DNA of 64,000 nucleotides from Nipponacmea schrenckii (Eukaryota; Mollusca; Gastropoda; Lottiidae), in assembly GCA_030562195.1 (NCBI GenBank), contig CM060201.1, positions 34,764,067-34,828,066 on the forward strand, in the 5' to 3' direction. Positions 11,214 through 23,045 of the stretch are shown piece after piece. Position 1 is the first letter of the stretch. Every line of letters starts with the position of its first letter. Below the pieces are notes generated by a model that was not told where the DNA came from, searched no databases, and saw only the letters and a program-made list of their open reading frames with translations. A program made the translations under genes and the position numbers.

Positions 11214-11690
11214 CTACCGACCTATTGTCTATGTTCCTTATAATATACAATAGTCCTAGTCGTGACCTATTGTCTATGTTCCTTATAATATACAAGTAGT
11301 GGGCCTAGTCGTGACCTATTGTCTATTTTTAAAAACTCTTATAGATAAAAACAATAGTCCTAGTCGTGACCTATTATCTATGTTCCTTATAATATACAAT
11401 AGTCCTAGTCGTGACCTATTGTCTATGTTCCTTATAATATACAATAGTCCTAGTCGTGACCTATTGTCTATGTTCCTTATAATATACAAGAGTCCTAGTC
11501 GTGACCTATTGTCTATGTTCCTTATAATATACAATAGTCCTAGTCGTGACCTATTGTCTATGTTCCTTATAATATACAATAGTCCTAGTCGTGACCTATT
11601 GTCTATGTTCCTTATAATATACAAGAGTCCTAGTCGTGACCTATTGTCTATGTTCCTTATAATATACAAGAGTCCTAGTCGTACTTGAAT
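11214..11690. repeat. 45-bp minisatellite
   Basis: About 10 copies of a 45-bp unit (agtcctagtcgtgacctatt, gtctatgttccttataatat, acaat), with a divergent copy around 11300-11360. Because 45 is a multiple of three and the unit lacks stops in one frame of each strand, it gives long repetitive open frames on both strands (NSPSRDLLSMFLIIY plus; NIDNRSRLGLLYIIR minus) that are artefacts of the repeat. Confidence 0.9.
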
Positions 11691-13011
11691 TCTATGAGTT
11701 TGTAATTCACGTTGATTTTAAATACACATGTACTCGGTTTTGTTTTGTAAAGTACCACATGAAATATAAGATCCCCATATTTGCCAATTATTCTTTATGA
11801 ATTGAAATTTCAAAATACTACGGAGAGTTTGAGTTATTATCGTGTATGATGGTGTATCGACCCATTCAGGACCAGACACAAAATCTCTTATTTCATGGGA
11901 GCTGCTCAGGTTAAAGAGCTAGAATTTTGATACGTTTTTAAGATACAAGCTATAACCCACTGTCCAAATATCAAGATATCTGAATGCGTTTTCAAGAACA
12001 AGGTCAATAACACCTATTAAATATTACTGTATATTGTGACGTACCTGTGTTTCAAGATGAAGAATATACCAAATACCAGAATAAACAGCAAGGCCAGTGT
12101 AACAGATAAACACACGCCAAGAATCATTACCATTTCACCTTAAAAAAAACCAACAAGATCTAAGATGCGAGTCGTCGTGCTGACACTAAAAAATATATAG
12201 GCATACGAACTCAGAATTAAATATGTATATATTTATTTCATCGTTAGTGTTAGCGAATTTTATATTTATTTAAAATTGCCCACGAATTTAATCGAACCAA
12301 ATGCTACGCCTTATTTGTAGCTTTTTCTTTAGCTTTCACATACCCTCTAATCTATCAACAACTTAGACTCCCCAGAATACTGATAACCCGATGTTTCTAA
12401 TTCTTAAAATGACCACTTTAAGTTGATATTAACATAGATCGCTCTTTTGGGCTTTTATTTTTACCTGTTTCGTAATCCCGAACATCAGAGACAAATTCAT
12501 TGTGATCGTTAACATAAGTGCTGGTTTTCTGACTGCCTTGGTGATTATTATTATCTACAGAGCTTGAAATCTCGGGGTTCATTTGAACGGTTGAAGATAA
12601 GTAGTAATGACCTTAACAGATAAGTAATGACTTAAACTCTCATTGTCAAGATACACAACGTACGTGATCGGTACTAAGATAGAATCAGTTGGAATGACGT
12701 TCTTGGTAGTTATATACAGCAGATGGAGGGTACGTATGTAGTTAAGATAAACAGTCTGGTACTGACGTTTTGGAACTAAGAGTGAATCACCTTAAACAAA
12801 ATTGGAAAAACGTATTAAGGATATTTAACAACAATACCATCTGATACGTACTATGTATGGTTTAATTACAACGAATATAAATCATCTTAGGGACATAATT
12901 CTGGAAAACTATCCCTTTATAATGGATACTTAAAACAGATATTACTATATTAAATATACCCATATAGTCAATACATTTTAATCTGAATGGATATTCGATT
13001 TAACAGTGAAA

Positions 13012-15843
13012 ACATACTTAAACATCCATTCGATAACATACCATCTTTTACTGTAGGATGGGTACCTATAGATAACATGATAAAACATACTTAAACATCC
13101 CATTCTATCAACTATACCATCTTCTACTGTAGGATGGGTACCTATAGAAACATGATAAAACATACTTAAACACCCCATTCTATTAACAATACCATCTTCT
13201 ACTGTAGGATGGGTACCTATAGATAACATGATAAAACATACTTAAACATCCCATTCTATCAACTAATACCATCTTCTACTGTAGGATGGGTACCTATAGA
13301 TAACATGATAAAACATACTTAAACATCCCATTCTATCAACTAATACCATCTTCTACTGTAGGATGGGTACCTATAGATAACATGATAAAACATACTTAAA
13401 CATCCCATTCTATCAACTATACCATCTTCTACTGTAGGATGGGTACCTATAGACAACATGATAAAACATACTTAAACATCCCATTCTATCAACTATACCA
13501 TCTTCTACTGTAGGAATGGGTACCTATAGATAACATGATAAAACATACTTAAACATCCCATTCTATCAACTATACCATCTTCTACTGTAGGATGGGTACC
13601 TATAAACAACATGATAAAACATACTTAAACATCCCATTCTATCAACAATACCATCTTCTACTGTAGGATGGGTGCCTATAATCAACATGATAAAACATAC
13701 TTAAACATCCCATTCTATCAACTATACCATCTTCTACTGTAGGATGGGTACCTATAGATAACATGATAAAACATACTTAAACACCCATTCTATCAACAAT
13801 ACCATCTTCTACTGTAGGATGGGTACCTATAAACAACATGACAAAACATACTTAAACATCCCATTCTATCAACTATACCATCTTCTACTGTAGGATGGGT
13901 GCCTATACATAACATGACAAAACATACTTAAACGTCCCATTTTATCAACTATACCATCTTCTACTGTAGGATGGGTACCTATAAACAACATGATGAAACA
14001 TACTTAAACATCCCATTCTATCAACAATACCATCTTCTACTGTAGGATGGGTACCTATAAACAACATGACAAAACATACTTAAACATCCCATTCTATCAA
14101 CTATACCATATTCTGCTGTAGGATGGGTACCTATAGATAACATGATAAAACATACTTAAACATCCCATACTATCAACTAAACCATCTTCTACTGTAGGAT
14201 GGGTACCTATAAACAACATGATAAAACATACTTAAACATCCCATTCTATCAACTATACCATCTTCTACTGTAGGATGGGTACCTATAGATAACATGATAA
14301 AACATACTTAAACATCCCATTCTATCAACTATACCATCTTCTACTGTAGGATGGGTGCCTATAATAACATGATAAAACATACTTAAACTCCCATTCTATC
14401 AACTATACCATCTTCTACTGTAGGATGGGTACCTATAAAAACATGATAAAACATACTTAAACATCCCATTCTATCAACTATACCATTTTCTACTGTAGGA
14501 TGGGTACCTATATATAACATGATAAAACATACTTAAACATCCCATTCTATCAACTATACCATCTTCTACTGTAGGATGGGTACCTATAGACAACATGATG
14601 AAACATACTTTAACATCCCATTCTATCAACAATACCATTTTCTACTGTAGGATGGGTACCTATAAACAACATGATGAAACATACTTTAACATCCCATTCT
14701 ATCAACATACCATTTCTACTGTAGGATGGGTACCTATAGATAACATGATAAAACATACTTAAACATCCCATTCTATCAACTATACCATCTTCTACTGTAG
14801 GATGGGTACCTATAGACAACATGATAAAACATACTTAAACATCCCATTCTATCAACTATACCATCTTCTACTGTAGGATGGGTACCTATAGATAACATGA
14901 TAAAACATACTTAAACATCCCATTCTATCAACAATACCATCTTCTACTGTAGGATGGGTACCTATAGACAACATGATAAAACATACTTAAACATCCCATT
15001 CTATCAACTATACCATCTTCTACTGTAGGATGGGTACCTATAGATAACATGATAAAACATACTTAAACATCCCATTCTATCAACTATACCATCTTCTACT
15101 GTAGGATGGGTACCTATAGACAACATGATGAAACATACTTAAACATCCCATTCTATCAACTAAACCATCTTCTACTGTAGGATGGGTGCCTTAAACAACA
15201 TGATGAAACATACTTAAACATCCCATTCTATCAACTATACCATCTTCTACTGTAGGATGGGTACCTATAGATAACATGATAAAACATACTTAAACATCCC
15301 ATTCTATCAACTATACCATCTTCTACTGTAGGATGGGTGCCTATAAACAACATGATAAAACATACTTAAACACCCCATTCTATCAACAATACCATCTTCT
15401 ACTGTAGGATGGGTACCTATAGACAACATGATAAAACATACTTAAACACCCCATTCTATCAACAATACCATCTTCTACTGTAGGATGGGTACCTATAGAC
15501 AACATGATAAAACATACTTAAACATCCCATTCTATCAACTATACCATCTTCTACTGTAGGATGGGTACCTATAGATAACATGATAAAACATACTTAAACA
15601 TCCCATTCTATCAACTATACCATCTTCTACTGTAGGATGGGTACCTATAGACAACATGATAAAACATACTTAAACATCCCATTCTATCAACTATACCATC
15701 TTCTACTGTAGGATGGGTACCTATAAACAACATGATAAAACATGCTTATACATCCCATTATATCAACTATACCATCTTCTACTGTAGGATGGGTACCTAT
15801 AGATAACATGATAAAACATACTTAAACATCCCATTCTATCAAA
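13012..15843 (-). repeat. 76-bp exon-acceptor minisatellite, about 37 copies
   Basis: In gene orientation each unit contains an acceptor (ctatag), the coding start of D8C exon 3 (GTHPTVEDGIVDRMGC) and the stretch leading to the next acceptor. Copies are 75-77 bp and about 90-98% alike. Variants recur at the same sites: 'gatggtatag' or 'gatggtattg', 'gttatctatag', 'gttgtctatag' or 'gttgtttatag'. A further degenerate unit lies at about 15990-16060 beside the exon 2 donor, as in the plus-strand gene, so the first duplication predates the gene duplication. Confidence 0.95.
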
Positions 15844-16754
15844 TGAGCGTTACTAAAACATGACCCTATATGAATTTTAATACGTGCCTACCCGAAAGTG
15901 TGTCTAAAGTACCGCGTCTTACTGTCTTATTTGTGCATTATTGACAACGATCCAAAAAGTAACAGACCTACCATTTAACAAGACATAACAATGATACCCA
16001 TACTTAAACGTCCAATTTTGTCAAAATACAATCTTCTACTGTACGAAGATAAATAGGAAAGTAAAGCGCACCTACCATTCAACCAAACATTACTGTGAGA
16101 GCCACAATATCCACGAGGAACACACTGAGTGGGCATTGTAAGATCTTCTCCAGTTGGCTGTAGCTGGACTCTTCTCCATCCTTCATCTATAAATCTATCA
16201 TGAGACTCAGAATAATACAGGTCACAGTTAATACTTCGTCCACCATCATCATATAACATTAAGTAGTTGTTACATGGATCATCTTGTGATAGAACTTAAA
16301 TACAAACATTTTATACAAAAGAAAATCCCTGATACTTGTACATGAAAATATCAACATTTTGCGCATTTTATTTAATAAGAGAGTAGCATATTTGATTTCT
16401 TCAAGCATTTTTTTTAGAGCAACTCGATGTCAAATTGTCACAATATAGAATATGATTTATGAATAAAGGTCCGCTACTGCTAATATACTATCACCTATAA
16501 GAATATATTTTACGAATAATCTTCATTTTGTTCAGGTAGATATTGTGAAATTTTTATTTTACATATATTATTTGTATAGATCTGAAAGACAAGGTTGGTT
16601 GGTTTCACTGTGAGCAGTTATCAAGTTTATAGTTCGATGTATGAATACCGACTGATGGGCGTGTCCTAACTGGATTAAATATAGTGGCAGCCTTTGTAAT
16701 ATGACGGTCTTAATATTGGCTTTAAATTACTTGAGGCGAACTAGAGAATTATAG

Positions 16755-16832
16755 ATATCCATATGGTACTTTAAGTCACACACAAACACATATATATATG
16801 TGTGTGTGTGACTTAAAGTACCATATGGATAT
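16755..16832. repeat. Near-perfect 78-bp palindrome
   Basis: 'atatccatatggtactttaa' opens the left arm and its exact reverse complement closes the right arm at 16832. The centre is a TATATATA/TGTG run. It lies in intron 1 of the decayed D8C gene. It could be a foldback scrap or a slippage product. Confidence 0.85.
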
Positions 16833-17515
16833 ATGTATATATATAATGAGATACAACTTAATCAATTCATGACTGACTACAAATTGGGCTCTTCTTATCT
16901 CATTGTATCTCATTATGTCGACTTACATAGTCGTGTCGTGTGCTATGTTTTTTTTCTTCTCTTACCACCTGAAGGTATTACAGGATTAATCCACTACATC
17001 ACAACTATCACTCCCGGTTTTGACTTTTTCTGGACAAGATTTTTGTTAAATGGAATTGGCTTGTTTGTACAAATGCTCATTGGGTTATAGATTTCTAGTG
17101 AATTTACCCTAGTATGCAAATAAAATATATTCTCCTTTGTGGAAAATAGATCAGTCATTCGTAAAGAGAAAAAATTATATAGTCGACTATCAGGTCGATT
17201 TGTCGTCTTCTTTACTAGATTGAAAACGATTCCCTTTTATGAAAGTCACTCTGTATTTTAAAAACCAAAATTTAATAAAAAAAAATAACGTTCTTATGCC
17301 AAAATATGACGCAACGGAAAACACTGGTTCATCTTATTAACAACTTTTAGATATGGACCAGACGGCGGTGTTTGTATTCATATTTGTGAACCATATTTCG
17401 GTATTGGTAATCTCACGTAATTTTACTGAATCCAGAATATAAATTAGTCTTTTAAAAAAATAATAGACGGCCTACCTGATAATGGTAATATCATAAATAA
17501 TAACAACCCCACCAT

Positions 17516-18544
17516 GTTATGATATTCATTGATATGATTTAATCTTACAAACCACTAGAAATAACTTCCTTGATTAACAGCCCGAAACGATGCAGGCCAT
17601 AGAGCCTTTCAACAGTTAATATCACATGATATGTTGTAGTTTATTTTATCTTTATTGTATCAAATTAAACGAAACTAACGTAATAGGGTATTCCCTACTA
17701 ACCAGAGAAATAAAATCACGAAGAGAAAGAATCGATGCAAAAATTTAAAAAAAAAAAACGAATATCCTCAGGACGTCAGAATTTGCAAAGAAGTTGTCTT
17801 GTCGAACATATTCCTGATCCCGAATCCAGAACCAATTTAAGGCTTAAATTGTCGTAATAGATCTAGCAAATATAATTGCTCTACCATTCTTCCAGAGATA
17901 GCTCTTTATCATTCTCCCAGAGAAAATTTCGGTTTCAAAAAATATTTTATGTTGTTTTTTGCCTGGAGTTTCCATACAATATTTACCCTCAAAATATATG
18001 TCTAAATATAAATCTTTGTTTTTCTTACAAGGGTTAGGGTGTACATTTACGATAGAATGATTTTTGAAAGAAGATAGTAGAGAAACTCCCCATAAAAAAT
18101 AAAAGAAGGCAGAAACCTTGTAGTTTTTTTTTGAAAACATTTGTCTATAATGATCTAAAACTAATCGAAGGTTGTCTCATTGAATTTTTTCGTATAAGGA
18201 CATTTGAACTATGTCAAAATGAAAATAACCCACTACATTTTATCAACATCCGCTTGACTGCCACTGCACACTTAACCACTTTTTTAGAAAAAAAAACCTT
18301 CTGCCAATTCCATTAAAATCTCAGAAATTCTGGAAAAAAATGCAATTTCAGACAACAAATTCCTGAATGTAGACAAATAAGGGCGAGCTAAAACCCCTAA
18401 GTAGGAAGATAGGGTTTCTAAAAATAGCGCGGAATAAATTCGTTTGATTACCTTCTGCTTGTTTTGTCTGATCAAAATTTTATAGTTCAAGGGAGGTTAC
18501 TGATGAAAATATTTTTTCATAAAAAGACAGCCAGGGGAGGGAAC
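17516..18544. other. Upstream of the decayed D8C gene; no gene seen
   Basis: AT-rich. The open frames here (for example 17844-18140 minus) have no recognised domain, and their Phe/Lys-rich composition is that of AT-rich noise. No promoter motif was called. Confidence 0.35.
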
Positions 18545-19214
18545 TGATCACGAGTCATTATGTTAAACTGTCGTTGTCGTTTGGTTTTAATTAATTTATC
18601 GCCCCTCTTGACATACCACCATTTTGGTATTGATATTTGGTGAACAGCTATTGCGGTTTTAGGCAGTGGTGGCGAAAGGCCACGAAACTAGTGCGGTAAG
18701 CTGACCTGATTGGAGACAACTGTGATGGTTAGATTGAAAAATTTCGACTGGAAAAGCACAAAACATAACGAAGATGATATTTGTTAATCTGTTTATTACA
18801 AAATTTTGATACTGGCAAGGTTAAAAAAAAAGACATAAAACATAAAGAGAGTGTATATTTAACCAAGTTACTTACCAAGTGGTAATCATATTAAGATGAA
18901 AACAAGTTATACACATTAAAGGAAACAAACAGAAAGACAACCAGTCGATGGTTATATAGTATAAATAGTTCATAAATCAACGTAATATAAGCTAGGTTTG
19001 TACAGATAGTTTTGTTATCATGTATCCTGGAAGTACAGTATGGACTGTATATTTTCATGTTTATATAGGTAATTTACTACCAGCGCCTTTTAACAATATC
19101 TTTGTGCTCTAGTGTTGAAACCTTTCATGTCTTTTTGGCAAAATAGAAATTATTTTATACTTAAAGTCTTTGAACTAAACCTTTGTTGATTACTATCACA
19201 CATTTTACAAGATG
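18545..19214 (+). repeat. Dispersed repeat, copy 1
   Basis: This stretch parallels 31150-31850 in order and orientation: 'ctattgcggtttt.aggcagtgg', 'gacaactgt.atggttagatt', 'ccagtcgatggttat.tagtat', 'tacagtatggact.tat.ttttcatg', 'ttattttatact.aaagtctttg'. Both copies are followed by a CAT/ATC-rich tract. No protein or tRNA-like promoter was recognised in it. Confidence 0.75.
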
Positions 19215-19460
19215 TTTCTGTGTTTCATCATCACCAATCATCATCATCAATTATCATCACCAATCATCATCATCACAATCATCATCATCAGCATCTTCCC
19301 AATCATCATTATTATCATCACCATCCATCATCATCATAATCCGTCACCAATCATCATCATCACAATCATCATCATCAACAATCATCAGCATCTTCAATCA
19401 TCATCATCATTATCCATCATCATCATCACCAATCATCATCATCAATCATCAACAAGTCAG
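19215..19460. repeat. (CAT/ATC)-rich microsatellite
   Basis: Runs of 'atcatcatc' with 'accaatcatc' interruptions. It borders both dispersed repeat copy 1 and the 3' end of the retrotransposon at 19461. The matching dispersed repeat copy at 31.15-31.85 kb has the same kind of tract (31850-31970) without a retrotransposon. Confidence 0.9.
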
Positions 19461-19468
19461 TTCAGTTC

Positions 19469-19474
19469 TTTATT
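19469..19474 (-). terminator. Polyadenylation signal of the retrotransposon
   Basis: TTTATT on the plus strand, i.e. AATAAA in element orientation, about 145 bp after the ORF2 stop and about 10-15 bp before the simple-sequence tail. Confidence 0.5.
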
Positions 19475-19616
19475 AACCTTGAGTAAACAACTCATCGGTA
19501 AACACATATACAAAATACATATAAACATAAATTCAAAATACTATATACATATATATAACATTGAGAGTAATACAAACAAGAATTTAAAATGATATACAAT
19601 AGAGAGTGGTAATCAA

Positions 19617-22600
19617 TTAATTAGTTAAGTTAGTTGAAAATATATTTTCAGACCGTCTTTTCTCAGAATTCGACAAAAACCTTCCCAAATTTCGCAAGTC
19701 TTTTACATTATTTGTAGAAATTAACTGAATAAATTTTAGAACACTTGGTTTGGTAAAATAATATTTCTTAATATATTTATGGCGTAAATCATCAAATAAT
19801 GTACATAATAGAATATGATGATATTCGTCTTCAATGTCCCTACCTTCACATAGCTTACAAATTCTCTCATCTCGGGGAATATTAGTGTATCTTCCTGTTT
19901 CAATAAATAGTTTATGGGATGACAGGCGGAATCTAGTTATATAATTTTTGTGGTTATAACTTAAAGGTTTTAAAAGATAATCTTGGAGCTTGAATTCAGA
20001 TACAATATGCTGATAATAAAATCCTTTAGATAAATTACTTATGTTTTCATAACATGATTGATGAAAAATATCATATATTCGCTGTTTAAAAATAGAAAAC
20101 GAAACTTTATTTACATTATAAAACATATCACCTAGGCCAATAATGTTTAACTCATCTTTTATGTTAGAAATCCATACATCATTGTAAGTAATCATATCGT
20201 GTAAACAACATTTCAATAGCTCATTTTCTGTTGTCATCATTTTTATATAGTATTTAAAAATTCTGATTTTTCTTATTATGTATAAAGGGTATCTACCAGT
20301 TTCATATAAGACCATATCGTGATTCGTCGACTGCTTAACCTTAAGGATATTTTTTAAAAAATACATATGTAATTTTTCTATATCAAGACCCTTATGAAAA
20401 CCCCACACTTCACAACCATAATTTAAAATACTGGAGACATATATATCAAATGCGTTTAAACAGGATTTTATGTTAAAATAATTTTCTCTGCATGTCTTTA
20501 AGACCGAGAATAGAGCTTTACGACCTTGATTTGCTAGATTTGATTGTGTTTTAGAGAACTTTCCATTAAAATGTAACAATAATCCAAGGTAATTAAAACT
20601 ATTTACACATTCTAATTCGGTACCATTAAAAAACCATTTTTCCCTGTCAGAAATTTTACCACCGTTACGGAAGATGACAATCTTAGTTTTGGAGGTGTTT
20701 ACCGTTAAATCCCATTTATTTGTGTATTTCTCTAAAGAATCTAAAAGGTCTTGAAGGCCCTCTGGGGTTTCTGAGAAAAGTGCCTTATCGTCTGCATACA
20801 TTAAAAGGTATAAATTGAGGTAAAAAAGTGAGATAGAATTGCAGTTGTCTAATTTTAAATGTGATTCTATGTCATTTACATATATAGAAAAAAGTAGCGG
20901 TGATAAAATTTCTCCCTGGAACAGACCAGTAGAACAAGAAAATAAATCAGATAAACTAGAATTCAGTTTAACACAACATTTAACATTGTTATAGAGGGAA
21001 CGTATAATCGTCAATATTTTACCATTAATTCCAGATTTGATTAATTTGTACCAAAGAAAGGAGCGATTGATTAAGTCAAAACATTTACTGTAGTCCACAA
21101 AGCAGCAATATAAACGTTTTCTTGACATTAGAGTTCTGTTTATTAGAGATTGTAAGACAAATATTGCGTCTGTTGTACTCATGTTTTTCCGGAAGCCAAA
21201 TTGTGAGGATGGAATAATTTTGTAAATGTCATCAAAAGAAAGGAGTCTAGTATTCAATATCGAGGTGAATAATTTACCCATGCAACTTACAATGGTGATT
21301 CCTCTATAACAATCTGGGTCATACACATCACCTTTCTTAAAAACCGGCACTATACTGCCTGTACTCCATGCTGATGGATAATACCCAGAATCTAAAATAC
21401 TATTAAAAATATATAACAAGTATGGCATCAATTCTTTGGAACAGTAAATAAATAACTCATTTAGTAAACCATCAAGTCCACTCGATTTGTTTACTTTTAG
21501 CTTACGAATAGCGTTATGTATCTCATCGGCCGTTATGGGGTAGTCTAACTCTTCATTGTAATGATTAGGGAAGTTTGAGTCAAAAGAATTTAGGTATTCA
21601 TTAACAGTGTCATCGTTTTTTGCAGATTGCGAAGATATTTTCTGAAAATGTTGGCATAGATCAGGTAAATCAATCGGACAAGAGGTGGCCTTTTTACGCT
21701 TTCTAAATATTTTATGGAATTTTCTTGGATTTTGTCTGCTAAGGAGCTCTATCATGTTTCCTTGGTGCGTTTTATAGGAATTTTTCAATCTGATTTCTAA
21801 TTTTTTGTATTGAAGTCTTGATTGAGACAACCTTATTTGATTCGCTACTGATTTATCCTTATTGAACATTCTTAACGCTGATTTATAAAGTTTGTATTTC
21901 GCTTTACATGCGTCATTGAACCAGGGTTTATCAAATGAGCGTTTAACACTCTTCAGTTTGTTATTGTCAACGACCGTCTTCTTATAGAATGGTGTTATCA
22001 AATCATTAATCAGATTGGAGAAGTTGTTAACTGAACGATTAATGTTATACTGATTCGGTTGATCAATTTGACATAATGATAAGACCTGGTTCATTGACAT
22101 CTCTAACACACCTTTGATATTTTCATTAAAGTTACTATCCCATTTAATAATTTCAAATGTTGAATGTTTATCTGGGTTGACATGATTAGGCAATTCAGTA
22201 CTAATATCGAACATAATATGAAAACAAATAGGAGAATGATCAGAATATTCATTAAATATACCAGAGCTAAAATATCTTACTAATTTAAAATGCTGACTAC
22301 GTAATAGAAGATAATCAATGAGACTTGAACCCTTTGAACTATTAAAGGTAAAGCTTCCTTTCATATCTTCATTCATGCGACCATTTACAATCCTTAAACC
22401 AGACATAATGCATAAAGACAAGAGTTGATTCCCATAACTATTTACAGTTTTGTCCATGTTATCTCTTGTATTTAGGATGTCGGAATTATCATTGGAATAG
22501 ATAAAGAGGTTTGATAAAATGTCTTCTACACCTGAGTTCAATTTATCGTTTAAAATGAGATCACTACTTATGGAGGTTCTACTATTTAGATCGCCAATAA

Positions 22601-23045
22601 CCATTAGTATATCTTTATCATTAGAATATTTGATAACTAGATTGCTCAACTCATTATATGCATCAAACTGATTATGGTTATAAAATACGCTATTCTGTGG
22701 AGGGAAATAGCATGCTATGATGTACATATCAGGGTTCATTACTATTGCAGATTTTACATGAATAACAACAATACAATCTAATATATTACAATTGATGTTA
22801 CAATTATTTACAATTCTATCACGAATACATATGACCATCCCTCCGCCTTTGCCACTTGTCCTAGGAAAACTATAGGACGTATAATCTTTGATGCTAATTT
22901 CATCATATTTATCAATCCAGCATTCATATAGGCACAGTATGTCATATGATTGGAAGTTATCTACAAAGTTCCTCTTATTCAACTTAGAACACAATCCCTT
23001 TCCAACATTCCACGATAATATGCGGATGCCACTCTTGGCGTTTTC
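19617..23045 (-). CDS. Retrotransposon ORF2: endonuclease-reverse transcriptase
   Basis: The open frame runs from directly after the ORF1 stop to 19617, about 1,142 codons. An apurinic-type endonuclease comes first: IRILSWNVGKG near the start, DILCLYE, GDLNSRTS and YSDHSPICF. The reverse transcriptase has KKGDVYDPDCYRGI, SQFGFRKNMSTTDAIF, FVDYSKCFD, GLFQGEILSPLLFSIYVND and the catalytic LMYADDKALF; the usual YADD aspartates are present. The C-terminus carries ICKLC followed by EYHHILLC, a Cys/His motif common in this group. It nicks DNA and copies its RNA at the nick (target-primed reverse transcription). No ATG precedes the endonuclease domain. The frame is the same as ORF1, separated by one TAG. 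Confidence 0.9.
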   Translation of the reverse strand, partial: ENAKSGIRILSWNVGKGLCSKLNKRNFVDNFQSYDILCLYECWIDKYDEISIKDYTSYSFPRTSGKGGGMVICIRDRIVNNCNINCNILDCIVVIHVKSAIVMNPDMYIIACYFPPQNSVFYNHNQFDAYNELSNLVIKYSNDKDILMVIGDLNSRTSISSDLILNDKLNSGVEDILSNLFIYSNDNSDILNTRDNMDKTVNSYGNQLLSLCIMSGLRIVNGRMNEDMKGSFTFNSSKGSSLIDYLLLRSQHFKLVRYFSSGIFNEYSDHSPICFHIMFDISTELPNHVNPDKHSTFEIIKWDSNFNENIKGVLEMSMNQVLSLCQIDQPNQYNINRSVNNFSNLINDLITPFYKKTVVDNNKLKSVKRSFDKPWFNDACKAKYKLYKSALRMFNKDKSVANQIRLSQSRLQYKKLEIRLKNSYKTHQGNMIELLSRQNPRKFHKIFRKRKKATSCPIDLPDLCQHFQKISSQSAKNDDTVNEYLNSFDSNFPNHYNEELDYPITADEIHNAIRKLKVNKSSGLDGLLNELFIYCSKELMPYLLYIFNSILDSGYYPSAWSTGSIVPVFKKGDVYDPDCYRGITIVSCMGKLFTSILNTRLLSFDDIYKIIPSSQFGFRKNMSTTDAIFVLQSLINRTLMSRKRLYCCFVDYSKCFDLINRSFLWYKLIKSGINGKILTIIRSLYNNVKCCVKLNSSLSDLFSCSTGLFQGEILSPLLFSIYVNDIESHLKLDNCNSISLFYLNLYLLMYADDKALFSETPEGLQDLLDSLEKYTNKWDLTVNTSKTKIVIFRNGGKISDREKWFFNGTELECVNSFNYLGLLLHFNGKFSKTQSNLANQGRKALFSVLKTCRENYFNIKSCLNAFDIYVSSILNYGCEVWGFHKGLDIEKLHMYFLKNILKVKQSTNHDMVLYETGRYPLYIIRKIRIFKYYIKMMTTENELLKCCLHDMITYNDVWISNIKDELNIIGLGDMFYNVNKVSFSIFKQRIYDIFHQSCYENISNLSKGFYYQHIVSEFKLQDYLLKPLSYNHKNYITRFRLSSHKLFIETGRYTNIPRDERICKLCEGRDIEDEYHHILLCTLFDDLRHKYIKKYYFTKPSVLKFIQLISTNNVKDLRNLGRFLSNSEKRRSENIFSTNLTN

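Larger units (their letters stand above)
12045..17515 (-). pseudogene. Decayed D8C-domain membrane protein gene, convergent paralogue of 5296-9304
   Basis: Exons in gene order: 17515-17476 (signal MVGLLLFMILPLS, phase 1), 16294-16076 (219 nt, same length as the homologous exon; D8C first half, MPTQC, YCGS, VWLNG), remnant of exon 3 at about 13070-12970, 12611-12465 (Ser/Thr/Asn-rich stalk) and 12138-12045 (94 nt, same length; membrane segment ILGVCLSVTLALLFILVFGI, then FFILKHR). Exon 3 begins correctly (THPTVKDG...NGCLSMF), but the SSCC and NCTDYTV part has decayed. The Cys pair is lost, a small deletion shifts the frame and a TGA follows; no YC(F/L)G end or donor is recognisable. No last exon was found below 12045. 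Between exons 2 and 3 lies a 2.8-kb expansion of the 76-bp exon 3 unit. Intact outer exons suggest recent loss, or alternative use without exon 3. Confidence 0.75.

Noticed and set aside
11299..11688. Open frames of 117-129 codons on both strands
   Set aside because: Pure 45-bp repeat, open on both strands because the unit is a multiple of three and lacks stops.
12978..14822. Open frames inside the 76-bp array (MLSIGTHPTVEDGIV type)
   Set aside because: Exon-derived repeat units read through; 76 is not a multiple of three, and no full protein results. Kept as a repeat, not as genes.
7454..15843. CRISPR-like regular repeats
   Set aside because: Units are contiguous without unique spacers and derive from a eukaryotic exon boundary; no cas genes.
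19183..19592. Ser/His/Ile-rich open frames
   Set aside because: CAT/ATC microsatellite.
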